Assembly: GCF_001294625.1 (NCBI RefSeq)
Contig: NZ_CP012677.1
Coordinates: 2,170,001-2,234,000, forward strand
Length of the DNA: 64,000 nt
From: Arthrobacter alpinus
GTDB lineage: Bacteria > Actinomycetota > Actinomycetes > Actinomycetales > Micrococcaceae
Reading direction: 5' to 3'
Made by a program: the position numbers and the translations under genes
Notes under the pieces: model-generated
The model's input: the letters and a program-made list of their open reading frames with translations, nothing else
What the model was told of the DNA's origin: nothing
Databases searched by the model: none
Shown: positions 19,987 to 28,666 of the stretch, one piece after another
Numbering within the stretch: the stretch's first letter is position 1
Layout of the letters: every line of letters begins with the position of its first letter

Positions 19987-20083
19987 CTCGTGGCGTGTTT
20001 CCTGCTTTGGGTCTAGGTTGGGAACTATCGCAAATTAGGTCCCGGCCAGGCGGGGACAGCACCGAGACCCGCGGGGGCTTGAG

Positions 20084-20779
20084 ATGACCGATGAAGCAGC
20101 ACGTCCGCCAGCACCTTCACGCCAGCGAACGGCATGCCAGCGCGGGGCCTGGCAGGTCGCGGCGATCGCGGCACTGCTTGTGCTGAGCGGTTGCACCACG
20201 AGCCCCACCCCACCCACCGCCAGCAGCACTGTTGCGGGGCAATCACCGGCAGCCACCCAGGTTGACACACCGCCGCTCTCTCCGGGCCCGGCACCCGTAC
20301 CGGCCTACATGCCGGCAACTGCCAACGCGCCCGCACAAAACGTCCCCACCCCCGTCCTTCCAGAGAAGGCCAAGGAATTCAGCAAAGAGGGCCTCGAAGC
20401 CTTTGCCCGCCACTGGTACAGCACTCTCGGCTACGCCTACGAAACAGGCGACGTGGCACCCATGACGGCCATCAAAGACCCAGGATGCAAACCATGTTCA
20501 AACGTCGGCGGTCCGGTCAACGAGTGGTTTGCCGCTGGCAATTGGATAGTCGGCGGACTCATGACAATACATTCGGCAAGCAGCTCGTTCGAGAAAGCTC
20601 CGAACGGAACATACCAAGCGATCCTTATGGCCCAGCAGTCGCCTGTCAGCTACATCAACGCCGATGGGACTTTGGATACCGCCTATCCGCCGACGATTGC
20701 TCGAGCCGACATCGTCGTCGCAATTTATTCCTACGGGTCGTGGACAGCACGGACAGTTGAACACTTGGCGAAGGACTAA
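20084..20779 (+). CDS. DUF6318-family lipoprotein
   Basis: This 231-residue lipoprotein has a signal peptide with VAAIAALLVLSGC ending in the lipidated Cys near residue 37. A Pro/Thr/Ala-rich linker to about residue 90 precedes a compact C-terminal domain opening FSKEGLEAFARHWYSTLGYA and containing the pair CKPC. This matches my recollection of DUF6318, which has no assigned function. The ATG at 20084 has only a weak ribosome site. Two bases separate its stop from the next gene, so the two are probably co-expressed and act together at the cell surface. Confidence 0.8.
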   Translation: MTDEAARPPAPSRQRTACQRGAWQVAAIAALLVLSGCTTSPTPPTASSTVAGQSPAATQVDTPPLSPGPAPVPAYMPATANAPAQNVPTPVLPEKAKEFSKEGLEAFARHWYSTLGYAYETGDVAPMTAIKDPGCKPCSNVGGPVNEWFAAGNWIVGGLMTIHSASSSFEKAPNGTYQAILMAQQSPVSYINADGTLDTAYPPTIARADIVVAIYSYGSWTARTVEHLAKD

Positions 20780-20781
20780 GA

Positions 20782-21672
20782 ATGCGAAAACTCCCAAAGA
20801 AATTTCTGTTCATGGTCTTCTTGGGCGGTCTCATCGTTCCACCGGCTACAGTTGCCAATGCTGCGAACGGGCCGAAACCAAAATGGGATGATGACACCAT
20901 CGGGACTGAGGTGTGGGAGAGAATTCCCGAAACCAACCTCTACGGGCAGACTCCATCCTCTGGGCCAAACGACCCCTATGTCTACAAACTCGAAATTGCC
21001 TGCCAAGGCACCGATGGGACCCTTCTACCAGAATGCACGCAGAATCTGCCAAGCTGCAACCAAGCAGCCGATGGCGTTGCCATGTACTGGTACAGGTCTC
21101 TGGCCGGAGGCTCCCCACCGTCGTGGACATTTTTCAGTGGTCCAGTCTGCATCTACTCCGAGAAACCCCGGGACATCCTCGCCGAAATCGCCGCACAAAT
21201 CAGCCACGAATTCCAACAAACACCCATCGCCCCCGCCACCCTCGGCAGCCAACCCGGACCCCACACCCTCCGCGGCCAAGAAACCAACCTCCACGCCCAC
21301 GCCACCGAACAAACCTTCAACCTCACCATGCTCGGCCAACACATCACCATCACCGCCACCCCCGCCGCCTACACCTTCAACTACGGCGACGGCACCACCC
21401 GCGGACCCACCACCAGCCCCGGCGCACCCCTACCCGAAAACAGAATCGGCGAACAAACCCAAACCAGCCACGCCTACACCACCACCGGCCACCACACCAT
21501 CACCCTCACCACCCACTTCAACGGCCACTACACCGTCAACAACGGACCCACACTCCCCATCCCCGACCAAGGCCACATCACCTCAGCACCCCTAAACCTC
21601 ACCGTCTGGCGCGCCATCACCCGCAACTACGCCGAGAACTGCATCACCAACCCCCAAGGCACCGGCTGCTAA
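20782..21672 (+). CDS. secreted protein with PKD-like C-terminal domain, unknown function
   Basis: The 296-residue protein has a Sec signal peptide (FLFMVFLGGLIVPPATVANA, cut near residue 27). The middle contains four Cys (ACQG, PECTQ, LPSCNQ) and VCIYSEKP. The C-terminal half has the PKD hallmark AYTFNYGDGTTRG, then SHAYTTTGHHTITLTTHFNG, and ends in a Cys pair. It has no membrane anchor. From 21172 to the stop, every codon ends in C or A except ATG, TGG and one GAG, unlike its own first half and its neighbours. It is coupled to the DUF6318 lipoprotein and has no recognised catalytic motif. Confidence 0.78.
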   Translation: MRKLPKKFLFMVFLGGLIVPPATVANAANGPKPKWDDDTIGTEVWERIPETNLYGQTPSSGPNDPYVYKLEIACQGTDGTLLPECTQNLPSCNQAADGVAMYWYRSLAGGSPPSWTFFSGPVCIYSEKPRDILAEIAAQISHEFQQTPIAPATLGSQPGPHTLRGQETNLHAHATEQTFNLTMLGQHITITATPAAYTFNYGDGTTRGPTTSPGAPLPENRIGEQTQTSHAYTTTGHHTITLTTHFNGHYTVNNGPTLPIPDQGHITSAPLNLTVWRAITRNYAENCITNPQGTGC

Positions 21673-21700
21673 CCACCAATGAGCCGGACTCACCCACCAT

Positions 21701-23200
21701 TCAGCGAAGTCCCTGAATCAGCTCCCGGTAGAAGACCACACCTGCACCCAGCGAGGAGATCCGCACTTTCTCGTTGACGGCATGCAAACTGGCGCGGTCG
21801 CCGTCGTCCATCAGAAGGGGCGAGAACCGGTATACCGCCGGACAAATTCCAGTGAAGTTCCGTGCGTCGGTTGCTCCAGTCTGTACGTAGGGCGTCACCA
21901 TCGCCTGCGGATATGACGCGGCAACACAGCGGGTAAGAAGCGCAAATTGTTCGTTGTCGAACAAGGATAACGGTGAAGGATCGTGCCCGGAGCGCACCGT
22001 CAATTCAACGCCGGGATCGTCGATGATCTCCCGCACCTTCTCCACCACACCATCCACCGTCTCCCCCACGGCGATACGGATATTGGCGTTGGCCCGGGCC
22101 GTGGATGCCAAGACATTGGAGGCCTTGCTGCCCTCAAGTTGAGTGATGGCCACAGTGGTCCTGGTCAGTGCCCTGGTTTCATCACCCACCAGCGCGAAAG
22201 CCTGCTTTACGAGCGGCTTAAACGCCCACATGTTGGCTGTCACCAGCCGCAGTGCGAAGCTACTGTGATTTCCAATCCTGCGCAACATTTCCACGATGGG
22301 AGCAGGCATTGACGACGGAAAAGGGTTTTCCTCCAGCGCCATGATGGCTTGGGCCAGGCGTGCAGTGGCCCCCATTCTCGGCGGCGTCGAGGCGTGTCCG
22401 CCGGGACTGCGCGTGAGCAACTCCAGCTCCAGGATCCCCTTCTCGGCGACGCCAATGACCGCCGCCGGAACGTTCAAGCCGGGGAACGCCTTCTCCGCCA
22501 CGGCTCCGCCCTCATCCAGCACCAGCCAGGGACGCACGCCACGTTCGTTCAGCAGCGCAGCCGCCACCACCGCACTGTCGCCGGCCGTTTCCTCATTGTT
22601 GCCAAAGGAAAGGTAGATGTCATAGCCCGGGGCAAATCCCTGGTTCAGCAGGGATTCAATCGCCCCTAAAATAGCGACAACGGCGCCCTTGTCATCGAGG
22701 GCACCGCGCCCCCACACGTACTCACCATCCTGATGCCCGGAGAAACCTGGGTGTGTCCAGTCATCGCGGGTATCAACGGGGACCACGTCGTAGTGGGCCA
22801 TTAACACTGTGGGCTTGGAACCGGCGTCTGGCCGCGTGCCTGCCCATTTGAAGAGCAGTGCATGGCCGTTGACATGCTCCCGCGTCAACCCCGCATGCAC
22901 CGCGGGGTATAGCCTCTCGAGAGCGTCAATGAATCCAGTGAATTGTTCCAGCTCAATCTGGTCGCGAAGACTTGAGTAGACGGTGCGGAACGTAATGAGT
23001 TCGCTGAGCTGATCCGCGGCAAGCTGGGCATACTCAACACCAATTCTCTCCAGGCTCGGCCCGGCACCAAAGTCACCCACGGGAGTGCCAGACCCGGAGA
23101 GATAGGCCCGCGCCCCCATGACGGCGGCGGTGCCGGCAGCACCGGCTGCCAGCGCGGCGGCCACGGCACGATTCAACGATGCTGCTGATCCTTTAGGCAT
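21701..23200 (-). CDS. M20-family metallopeptidase (PM20D1/carboxypeptidase S-like)
   Basis: This 499-residue di-zinc hydrolase has AHYDVVPV (first His and Asp), GRGALDDKGAVVAILGAIE (bridging Asp) and FGNNEETAGDSAV, where the consecutive Glu pair supplies the general base and a zinc ligand. The N-terminal hydrophobic stretch AAVAAALAAGAAGTAAVMGA may be a signal anchor. The order and length match the carboxypeptidase S/PM20D1 branch, whose members cleave dipeptides or N-acyl amino acids. It is convergent to the PKD-like gene. The exact substrate is not deducible. Confidence 0.88.
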   Translation of the reverse strand: MPKGSAASLNRAVAAALAAGAAGTAAVMGARAYLSGSGTPVGDFGAGPSLERIGVEYAQLAADQLSELITFRTVYSSLRDQIELEQFTGFIDALERLYPAVHAGLTREHVNGHALLFKWAGTRPDAGSKPTVLMAHYDVVPVDTRDDWTHPGFSGHQDGEYVWGRGALDDKGAVVAILGAIESLLNQGFAPGYDIYLSFGNNEETAGDSAVVAAALLNERGVRPWLVLDEGGAVAEKAFPGLNVPAAVIGVAEKGILELELLTRSPGGHASTPPRMGATARLAQAIMALEENPFPSSMPAPIVEMLRRIGNHSSFALRLVTANMWAFKPLVKQAFALVGDETRALTRTTVAITQLEGSKASNVLASTARANANIRIAVGETVDGVVEKVREIIDDPGVELTVRSGHDPSPLSLFDNEQFALLTRCVAASYPQAMVTPYVQTGATDARNFTGICPAVYRFSPLLMDDGDRASLHAVNEKVRISSLGAGVVFYRELIQGLR

Positions 23201-23307
23201 GACACGGATTCTATGCCACCGGACCGGCGATTGGCTGAACTTCGGCGGACACCGGCAAATCCCACGTTAACACCAAATGAACAGATGTTTCAAGGTTCGT
23301 ATTTTCG

Positions 23308-23336
23308 TGGACATTGTGTTCATCGCCACGTACGCT
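23308..23336 (+). promoter_or_regulatory. promoter of organophosphorus uptake operon (leaderless start)
   Basis: TGGACA (23308-23313), a 17-base spacer and TACGCT (23331-23336) are followed by only ATTTTTT before the GTG at 23344. The transcription start should therefore coincide with the start codon, and no ribosome site is present. Confidence 0.65.
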
Positions 23337-23343
23337 ATTTTTT

Positions 23344-24108
23344 GTGAGCATACCTACGCCAGCCAGCCTGGCAGCACAGCAACCCCTCCCCCTGCTGGTC
23401 CTGGATTTTGACGGCACCCTCTGTCTAGGCGACGGACCCGTCCAGGCTTATGCCGACGCAGTGGCCGAACAAATCCCCGAACCGGTTGGAAAAGCATTAC
23501 AGGAGGGATTGGCAGCCTTCCTAGCTCATTCCCCTTCCGCCGCCGCGTACAAGGACGGTTACGCTGCAGTCGCATCCCTTGCGGAAGGTTTGCTCGATTC
23601 CGCAGGACTCAACTGGGCGTACTCGGAAAGCCGCCGTCGACTTGCCGCCGGCCTTGTTGAAATCAGTGCGGCCCCCGGCTTGGCCGATTTTCTGGACAAC
23701 CTGTCCGGCGTGGCCTTCCGTATCCTGCTCACCAACGCACCATTGACCGGAGTGCCGGAAACACTCGCAGCTTTGGGCTTGAGCGACTCGGTGGATCTGA
23801 TCATTCACGACGCCGGCAAACCCGCAGGATTCAACGATCTTCTCCCCGCCCTCCTCCAGAACAAGGCGCCGGCACAGCTTTTGAGTGTGGGCGATGTCTG
23901 GAGTAATGACATCGACCTGCCGGGCCGCTTGGGGTGTGCCACAGCCTTCATCGACCGTTTTGACCACCGTACCGGGGCGGCGAATCTGCGTGCTCCCCAA
24001 TTTGAACTGCTGTTTGACGCAATCACCGCATGGGCGCAGAACCCAGCAGGCTTTGCCGCAAAATTTCCCAGCACTTACACTCCCTCATCAGAAAAGGCAC
24101 CACTGTGA
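23344..24108 (+). CDS. HAD-superfamily hydrolase (phosphatase-like)
   Basis: This 254-residue cytoplasmic protein has all HAD motifs: LVLDFDGTL (nucleophile Asp21 and Asp23), LLTNAP, a Lys in DAGKPAG, and GDVWSNDIDLP for metal binding. It probably dephosphorylates a small molecule. I use GTG at 23344, where the promoter -10 ends seven bases before; an upstream in-frame start at 23314 would lie inside the promoter spacer. It overlaps the PhnD-like gene by four bases (GTGA) and opens the seven-gene operon, which suggests that its substrate is the imported phosphocompound or a product of it. Confidence 0.85.
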   Translation: MSIPTPASLAAQQPLPLLVLDFDGTLCLGDGPVQAYADAVAEQIPEPVGKALQEGLAAFLAHSPSAAAYKDGYAAVASLAEGLLDSAGLNWAYSESRRRLAAGLVEISAAPGLADFLDNLSGVAFRILLTNAPLTGVPETLAALGLSDSVDLIIHDAGKPAGFNDLLPALLQNKAPAQLLSVGDVWSNDIDLPGRLGCATAFIDRFDHRTGAANLRAPQFELLFDAITAWAQNPAGFAAKFPSTYTPSSEKAPL

Positions 24109-25130
24109 AAAAGAATGTCTCCACACTCGCAGCTTGGAGCGCACTGGCATTGGCTGGCGCCCTCGCACTTTCCTCCTGTGGCGTCAGCCAAGAGTCAGCG
24201 GACTCGGCGTCCGGCGGTGCCAACCCCGCCGTGGCCTGCACGGGAACCAGCGACGCATCGGCCGCCTCCCCCACAAAATTGACCCTTGCCCTGGTTCCCT
24301 CAGGTGATGCCAAGAAGTTGGTTGACACTGTCAAGCCGCTCGAAGAGGCGCTGACCAGCCGCCTCGGCATCCCTGTCAAGGGTGTCATCACCGCCGACTA
24401 CCAGGCCGCCGTGGAAGCAATCGGCGCCAACCAGGCCCAAATCGGTATGCTGCCCTCGCTGCAAATGAGCCAGGCCTGCGACAAGTACGGCGCCGTTCCA
24501 GCCTTGCAGACGCTCCGCAAGGGCAAGTCCAGTTACGCCGCCCAGATGTTCACCAACAACCCTGACAAGTACTGCACCGACAAGCCGGCTGCGGGCCCCA
24601 ACGGCATGCTGTACTGCAACGGCACCTCGTCGGGCAATGGCCCTGCCGGGCTGGATTCCGTGGCCAAGATCAAGGGCGCCACGGTGTCCATGCTCTCCCC
24701 CGCATCCCCGGCCGGCTACATCTTCCCCGTGGCCGCCATGAAGGCCGCCGGAGTCGCCGTCGAAGATGTCTCCCCCATCAAGGTCACTGCCAATGACGCC
24801 TCAGTGCTGGCCGTCTACAAGGGCGACGCCGAGGTCGGTTTCAGCTACTGGGACGCCCGCGAGGTGGTCGCCAAGGACAACCCCGACGTCGGCAGCAAGG
24901 TGGTTGTCTTCGCCTTGACCAACGAAGTTCCCAATGACGGGATGTCCATCTCGAGCAAGCTCAGCCCGGACTGGCAGAAAAAGATCAGCGACGCCATGCT
25001 GGACTTCGCTGGCACCCCCGACGGCGTAGCAGCCCTGACTGCCATCTACCAGATCACCGGCATGAAGCCGGCGGACCCGCAAAGCCTGCAGAAGACCCAG
25101 GAAGCAGCACGGTCCATCGGCCTTGGCTGA
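24105..25130 (+). CDS. phnD: PhnD-like phosphate/phosphonate solute-binding lipoprotein
   Basis: The 341-residue protein has a lipoprotein signal (SALALAGALALSSC, Cys near 23). Its core starts TKLTLALVPSGDAKKLVDTVKPL, typical of PhnD/PtxB-type proteins that bind phosphonates, phosphite or phosphate esters outside the membrane. GVPVKGVITADYQAAVEAIGANQAQIGMLP and GYIFPVAAMKAAGV are further family blocks. It overlaps the HAD gene by GTGA and precedes the ATPase by 63 bases. The ligand cannot be deduced from sequence alone. Confidence 0.88.
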   Translation: MKKNVSTLAAWSALALAGALALSSCGVSQESADSASGGANPAVACTGTSDASAASPTKLTLALVPSGDAKKLVDTVKPLEEALTSRLGIPVKGVITADYQAAVEAIGANQAQIGMLPSLQMSQACDKYGAVPALQTLRKGKSSYAAQMFTNNPDKYCTDKPAAGPNGMLYCNGTSSGNGPAGLDSVAKIKGATVSMLSPASPAGYIFPVAAMKAAGVAVEDVSPIKVTANDASVLAVYKGDAEVGFSYWDAREVVAKDNPDVGSKVVVFALTNEVPNDGMSISSKLSPDWQKKISDAMLDFAGTPDGVAALTAIYQITGMKPADPQSLQKTQEAARSIGLG

Positions 25131-25193
25131 TCACGGCTCCGCAATAGTGCGCAACAACGACAACGCAGGGCACAGTAAAAGAAAGTAGACCCA

Positions 25194-26003
25194 ATGGAGC
25201 GCACCGGGGCGGACATCCGCTTTCACGATGTGTCAGTGACCTATCCCAACGGTTTCACCGGCCTCAAAGGCATCAACTTGAGTATCCCGGCCGGTGAAAT
25301 GGTGGGAATAGTGGGGCTCTCCGGGGCCGGAAAGTCCACCCTGGTCCGCACCATCAACGGCTTGGTGCCCATCACCAACGGCCACATCACGGTGGGCGAC
25401 CACCGGCTCAGCGGGCGCGGTGCGGCCCAGTTGCGCGGCAAGGACTTGAGGGAACTGCGCTCCACTGTGGGCATGGTCTTCCAAAGCTTCAACCTGGCCA
25501 AGCGCACCACCGTCATCAACAACGTGCTCATGGGCAGGCTGTATCACTCCCCCGCCTGGCGCACCTTGCTGGGTGCCTGGCGCAACGACGACGTCGAGCT
25601 GGCCATGTCGGCCCTGGAACGAGTGGAAATTGTACCCAAGGCGTATGAGAAAGCCTCCAGCCTGTCCGGCGGGCAGCAACAGCGGGTCGCCATCGCGCGC
25701 ACCTTGGCCCAGCGGCCCATGGTCATCCTGGCCGACGAGCCCGTGGCCTCCCTTGACCCGCCCACCTCCCACGTGGTGATGCGGGACCTGCAGCGCATCA
25801 ACGCGGAACTGGGCATCACCGTGGTGGTGAACTTGCACTTCCTGGATCTGGCGCGGCGCTACAGCGAGAGGCTGATTGGCTTGCGCTCCGGCGAGGTGGT
25901 CTTTGACGGTGCCGGCGCCGACGCCGACGAATCGGTCTTTGAGAACATTTACGGCAGATCCCTGACAGCCGAGGATGTTCTCAGTCCCAAGGGTTCCCTG
26001 TGA
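25194..26003 (+). CDS. phnC: phosphonate-type ABC transporter ATP-binding protein
   Basis: This 269-residue ATPase energises the importer. The Walker A motif is GLSGAGKST (41-49), Q-loop VFQSFNL, signature LSGGQQQR and Walker B MVILADEPVASLD. The switch His lies in NLHFLDLARRY. The segment NVLMGRLYHSPAWRTLLG between the Q-loop and signature is characteristic of PhnC. It overlaps the first permease gene by four bases (GTGA at 26000). Confidence 0.93.
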   Translation: MERTGADIRFHDVSVTYPNGFTGLKGINLSIPAGEMVGIVGLSGAGKSTLVRTINGLVPITNGHITVGDHRLSGRGAAQLRGKDLRELRSTVGMVFQSFNLAKRTTVINNVLMGRLYHSPAWRTLLGAWRNDDVELAMSALERVEIVPKAYEKASSLSGGQQQRVAIARTLAQRPMVILADEPVASLDPPTSHVVMRDLQRINAELGITVVVNLHFLDLARRYSERLIGLRSGEVVFDGAGADADESVFENIYGRSLTAEDVLSPKGSL

Positions 26004-26833
26004 ACCGCTCCGCCGCGCCCGGGGCCGGCACCCCAGCCTTCGCACCAGACCCAGGAACAGCCCGCCCCACCAAGCCGCGCCATGGCGCAATGTCCGGTGC
26101 CGTCGTCGTACTCCTGATGGCTATCACCCTTTGGGCGGGGATCGGCATACAGGTTGACCTCCCGGCGATCGTGGCTAATTGGCGCAACGCCACAGCCAAT
26201 ATTATCCAGCTGCTCCAGCCGGACTATGGCTTCTTTTTCAAGACCGTACCGGCCCTGCTGGAGACCCTGCAGATGGCCGTCATCGCCACGGCCGTGGGTG
26301 CCACGATTTCGCTTCCACTGGCGTTCTTGGCGTCCCGGGCCACAAATCCCAAGCCCCGCCTGCTCCTGGGCGTGCGTTTTATCATGAACATGGTCCGCAG
26401 CGTCCCAGACATCTTGTACGCGGCCATCCTGGTGGCTGTGGTGGGTGTGGGCGCACTGTCGGGCATCATGGCCCTGGTCCTGTTCAACATCGGCATCATC
26501 GTCAAGCTCGTCTCCGAGTCCCTGGACGGCGAGGATCTGGGCGCCCAGGAGGCCGCCCTGGCAACCGGTGGAAGCTGGCCCAAGGCCAACCGTGCGGCCA
26601 TGCTGCCGCAAATTCTGCCCAGCTTCGCCTCTCAGGTGCTGTACACCTTTGAGCTGAACATCCGCGCCTCCACCGTCATCGGGCTGGTGGGCGCCGGAGG
26701 CCTGGGCATCCTGATCGACAATGTGCGCAGCTTCTTCAGGTACCACGAGCTGTCCCTGATCATTTTGGAGATTCTGGTGCTCGTGCTCGTCCTGGAATCG
26801 GCGTCCTCCTGGCTTCGCAAGAAGTTGGTGTAG
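26000..26833 (+). CDS. phnE: phosphonate-type ABC transporter permease 1
   Basis: The 277-residue membrane protein has about six hydrophobic segments and the PhnE coupling region MVRSVPDILYAAILVAVVGVGALSGIMAL and EAALATGGSWPKANRAAMLPQILP (EAA loop that contacts PhnC). The GTG start at 26000 overlaps phnC by four bases. Two different permease genes follow each other, implying a heterodimeric channel. Confidence 0.9.
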   Translation: MNRSAAPGAGTPAFAPDPGTARPTKPRHGAMSGAVVVLLMAITLWAGIGIQVDLPAIVANWRNATANIIQLLQPDYGFFFKTVPALLETLQMAVIATAVGATISLPLAFLASRATNPKPRLLLGVRFIMNMVRSVPDILYAAILVAVVGVGALSGIMALVLFNIGIIVKLVSESLDGEDLGAQEAALATGGSWPKANRAAMLPQILPSFASQVLYTFELNIRASTVIGLVGAGGLGILIDNVRSFFRYHELSLIILEILVLVLVLESASSWLRKKLV

Positions 26834-26834
26834 C

Positions 26835-27671
26835 GTGGCAATCTCAACCACCGAGCGCCCCCGCGCCTCCCGCCCCGTCAAGCCCACGTCCCGGCTGCGC
26901 ACCACGCTCTGGTTGCTTGTCTCCTTAATCGTCGTGGCCGCTTTCTGGTCGGTGAAGATCAAGTGGTCCACGCTGGCCGATTTCCCCGCCCAACTGATCA
27001 AATACATCGCCCTGATGCTGATCCCGCCGGACTGGAGCCAGTTTGGCGAGGCGCTCAACGCCACCATCCTCTCGGTCCAGATGGCCTGGATCGGCACCGT
27101 CCTGGGCATCATCATCTCCTTCCCCCTTAGTTTTCTGGCCTCGAAGGGGCTGGCACCGCGGGTGGTCAACGCCCCGCTGCGGTTCATCTTTGCCGTGATC
27201 CGTGCGGTCCCCGAAGTTGTCATTGCCATCCTGATCCTCTCCGTCACGGGCCTAACCCCGTTCACGGGTGCGCTGGCCCTGGCCGTTGGCTCGGTTGGCA
27301 CCCTGGGCAAATGGGGGTACGAGGCCTTCGAGGGGGTGGATCCCGGCCCCAAGGAGGCCGTCCGTTCCACCGGCGGGGGCACCCTGGCCCTCATCCGTTG
27401 GGGAGTGTGGCCCTCCGCGGCCCCCGACGTGTTCTCTTTCTGGCTGTACCGCTTTGAAATCAATGTGCGGGCCTCCGCCATCCTTGGCTTGATTGGTGCC
27501 GGCGGTATTGGCAAAATGCTCCAGGACAATGTGCAGTTCAGGAATTGGGACGCCGTGGGCATGCTGCTGCTGGTGGTCATCGCCGTCACCATGGTGATCG
27601 ATCAGATCTCCGGGGCCGTGCGCAACAAATTGATCCACGGTACGTGGCGGGCGCCTAGGCTGGCATCATGA
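26835..27671 (+). CDS. phnE: phosphonate-type ABC transporter permease 2
   Basis: This second PhnE-family permease has 278 residues, about six membrane segments, IRAVPEVVIAILILSVTG and the EAA-like loop KEAVRSTGGGTLALIRWGVWP. It is clearly homologous to, but diverged from, permease 1, from which it is separated by one base. Its stop overlaps the metallophosphoesterase start by ATGA. Confidence 0.9.
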   Translation: MAISTTERPRASRPVKPTSRLRTTLWLLVSLIVVAAFWSVKIKWSTLADFPAQLIKYIALMLIPPDWSQFGEALNATILSVQMAWIGTVLGIIISFPLSFLASKGLAPRVVNAPLRFIFAVIRAVPEVVIAILILSVTGLTPFTGALALAVGSVGTLGKWGYEAFEGVDPGPKEAVRSTGGGTLALIRWGVWPSAAPDVFSFWLYRFEINVRASAILGLIGAGGIGKMLQDNVQFRNWDAVGMLLLVVIAVTMVIDQISGAVRNKLIHGTWRAPRLAS

Positions 27672-28663
27672 CCGCCCTGCGCATCCTGCACCTCAGTGAC
27701 ACCCATCTCATCGGCTCGGAAACCCTCCACTCCGGCGCCGTGGACACCGTGGCCGCCTACACGTTCATCCTTGAAGCGTTTGAGAACGCCGGCCCGCTTG
27801 ACGTGGTGGTGGTTTCCGGTGACGCCTCCGACGACGGGTCCCCGGCTTCCTATGGCACCTTGCGTTCGCTGACCGGCGACTTTGCCGCCCGGCACGGGGC
27901 CGTGGCCATTTATGCCATGGGCAACCACGACGAGCGCGCCGGGTTCCGGGAGGTCCTGGGCAACGGGCACCCGGGAGGGGTGTCTGCCTCGCCTTCCGGC
28001 TATCCGGGCATGGACGCACCGGTTGTGGGCGTCAGCGAGGTGGCCGGGTATAGGATCCTCACACTCGACAGCTCCGTGCCCGGCCGCACGCACGGCTTCC
28101 TGGACGCCGCCCAGTTGGACTGGCTACGCTCAGTGCTGGCCAAGGACTCACCCCGCGGGACGGTGCTGGTCATCCACCATCCGCCCGTACCGCCTCTGAC
28201 GGCCTTGCACCAGGGCATCGAGCTGATCAACGCCCCCGCGTTGGCGCAGGCGCTCGAGGGAACCGATGTTCTGGCCATCCTCAGCGGCCACTACCACCAC
28301 CACTTGATGGACATGTTCAACACCGACTCGGGGGTCATCCCCGTGGTGGTGACCGACGGCGTGGTCAATACCAACGACGTCCTGGCCCCACCCGGCCACG
28401 AGCGTGCCCTTGCCGGAAGCGGCGGGACCCTGGTTACACTGACATCCGTGCCCGCAACTGAGCACGGCACCGGGGGCCGGACCCTGCTCCGGTCCGTGCC
28501 CATCCACCGGGCGCTGCCACCGGCGATCACCCCTGCTGTTGTCTTCGACCTTGGTCCGGACGCGGTGGCAGGGATTTCTGCCACGATCGCCGCCACCGAC
28601 GCCGAACTGCTCGCCGGCGGCCCCGTCTCCCAAAAAACCGCCAGCCCTACCAGGAAAGATTAG
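27668..28663 (+). CDS. calcineurin-like metallophosphoesterase
   Basis: The 331-residue protein has the five metallophosphoesterase blocks: HLSDTHL (D11, H13), GDASDDG, GNHDE, HHPPVPP and GHYHHH. These are typical of the CpdA-like class III phosphodiesterases that hydrolyse phosphodiesters such as cyclic nucleotides or glycerophosphodiesters with two metal ions. No signal peptide is seen, so it acts in the cytoplasm on imported material. It overlaps permease 2 by ATGA and is followed by the RpiR gene after three bases. A diester entering through the transporter, cut here and then by the HAD enzyme, would be a consistent route, but this is inference. Confidence 0.87.
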   Translation: MTALRILHLSDTHLIGSETLHSGAVDTVAAYTFILEAFENAGPLDVVVVSGDASDDGSPASYGTLRSLTGDFAARHGAVAIYAMGNHDERAGFREVLGNGHPGGVSASPSGYPGMDAPVVGVSEVAGYRILTLDSSVPGRTHGFLDAAQLDWLRSVLAKDSPRGTVLVIHHPPVPPLTALHQGIELINAPALAQALEGTDVLAILSGHYHHHLMDMFNTDSGVIPVVVTDGVVNTNDVLAPPGHERALAGSGGTLVTLTSVPATEHGTGGRTLLRSVPIHRALPPAITPAVVFDLGPDAVAGISATIAATDAELLAGGPVSQKTASPTRKD

Positions 28664-28666
28664 CCA

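Noticed and set aside
20852..21716. Long ORFs in the other two plus frames over the PKD-like gene
   Set aside because: They are open only because the true frame uses no T and almost no G at third positions, which removes stop codons from other frames. Their products are low-complexity Pro/Thr/Arg strings.
24105..27671. Phosphonate degradation locus
   Set aside because: The transporter is of the phosphonate family, but no C-P lyase, phosphonatase (PhnX) or PhnW gene is present, so phosphonate as substrate is not supported by the sequence alone.
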